This document shows positions 63,704 through 64,000 of a stretch of 64,000 nt of DNA, piece by piece. The DNA is taken from positions 62,001 to 126,000 of the forward strand of contig WHVA01000138.1 in assembly GCA_015179125.1 (NCBI GenBank). The letters run 5' to 3'. Source of the stretch: Gautieria morchelliformis. Taxonomy: Eukaryota; Basidiomycota; Agaricomycetes; Gomphales; Gomphaceae. The notes beneath the pieces were generated by a model that saw nothing but the letters and a program-made list of their open reading frames with translations, searched no databases and was not told the DNA's origin. Position 1 is the first letter of the stretch. Every line of letters begins with the position of its first letter. The position numbers and the translations under genes were made by a program.

Positions 63704-63817
63704 GGTGATCCTGCTCACCCTTGGCCCCTTGCCTTCGCTCGGCGATTCATTGTCGTCAAACGATACTTTGCCCGTGGGGATTATCTCGTTCCCCTTGCAG
63801 AATGTCCCTGGGCTTGA
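63704..63817 (-). repeat. Inverted repeat, arm 2 (114 bases)
   Basis: Reverse-complement partner of 63409-63522. On the minus strand it includes protease-proximal coding sequence, so arm 2 is probably the original and arm 1 the duplicated, flipped piece. Confidence 0.92.
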
Positions 63818-64000
63818 GAAGTCCAGGGTGATGCCAAATCTCCTAAGGAACGGTGTCCCTAGGATCACGTCGTAATATTTGACGCTCGCTACATCAAAGT
63901 ATTCGTCATATGTTTCGCGACCAAATTTAATGGTTGTGTTTGTTCCATAATTAATTGTGGAATGACTGCCTATGCAGGCCAGTTGCAGTGCGATTTGCTG

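Larger units (their letters stand above)
61800..64000 (-). mobile_element. Ty3/gypsy chromovirus copy, broken, minus strand (runs off the right edge)
   Basis: Read right to left, the segment holds the end of an aspartic protease (ILGTPFLRRFGITLDF, just left of 64000), an inverted duplication, an integrase zinc region, the integrase core (WKLHGLPKQVISDRS, TAYHPQGEGQTERVN), the C-terminal GDKVYLDASDI and HPVFNIVRLLPAPEDP segments, and the start of a chromodomain (EEHYVVEQILDSRFVRG). RT and RNase H are not seen between protease and integrase, so the copy is rearranged as well as decayed. It carries several breaks and is older than the left element. It is a fossil. Confidence 0.85.

Overview
The window looks like a stretch of nuclear chromosome from a mushroom-forming basidiomycete (Agaricomycetes). 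Almost every recognisable gene is broken by several short GT-AG introns of about 50-60 bases. The protein families fit this group: a GMC (AA3-type) oxidoreductase, a GH5 glucanase-like enzyme, an S28 serine peptidase, a calpain with ZZ fingers, a kinase with DFE in place of DFG, and an AT-hook protein with CxxC zinc-binding modules. No rRNA, tRNA or CRISPR was found. All calls come from reading the sequence; no database search was run.

Layout. The left edge (1-3629) is the 3' part of a Ty3/gypsy chromovirus with its LTR and an extra 3' ORF. A separate solo LTR with a clean 5-bp target duplication follows at 3644-4337. After a gene-poor stretch come an AKR7-type aldo/keto reductase (about 7.4-9.0 kb, -), a fungal kinase-like gene (10.2-11.4 kb, -), an F-box/WD40 gene of Cdc4 type (12.0-14.8 kb, +), an AT-hook/zinc-module gene (15.2-17.4 kb, -) and an unrecognised repeat-rich protein (19.7-21.2 kb, +). 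Next are a secreted and probably GPI-anchored GMC oxidoreductase (21.7-24.5 kb, -), a calpain-like protease with two ZZ fingers (25.3-28.7 kb, -), a J-domain membrane protein (31.9-32.7 kb, +), an S28 peptidase (39.6-41.8 kb, -), a secreted GH5 hydrolase (42.5-45.0 kb, +), a short-chain dehydrogenase (48.0-49.2 kb, -) and a Hua1-like adaptor (57.4-59.0 kb, -). The right edge holds a LINE ORF1-like fragment (59.6-60.7 kb) and a second chromovirus copy on the minus strand (61.8-64.0 kb).

The most striking feature is dispersed between 30.9 and 56.8 kb: six zinc-finger paralogues plus one deleted relic. Each paralogue has three fingers with the unusual order C2H2, then C2H with Asn where the second His should be, then C2HC. 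In all six, two short introns cut the codon of the second Cys of finger 2 and of finger 3 at the same phase. I do not recognise the family. It looks like a lineage-specific expansion with a fixed gene structure.

The catalytic genes do not form an obvious pathway. Several are secreted or cell-wall-related enzymes (GMC, GH5, S28), and others are signalling or turnover proteins (F-box/WD40, calpain, Hua1-like). Repeats separate the blocks.
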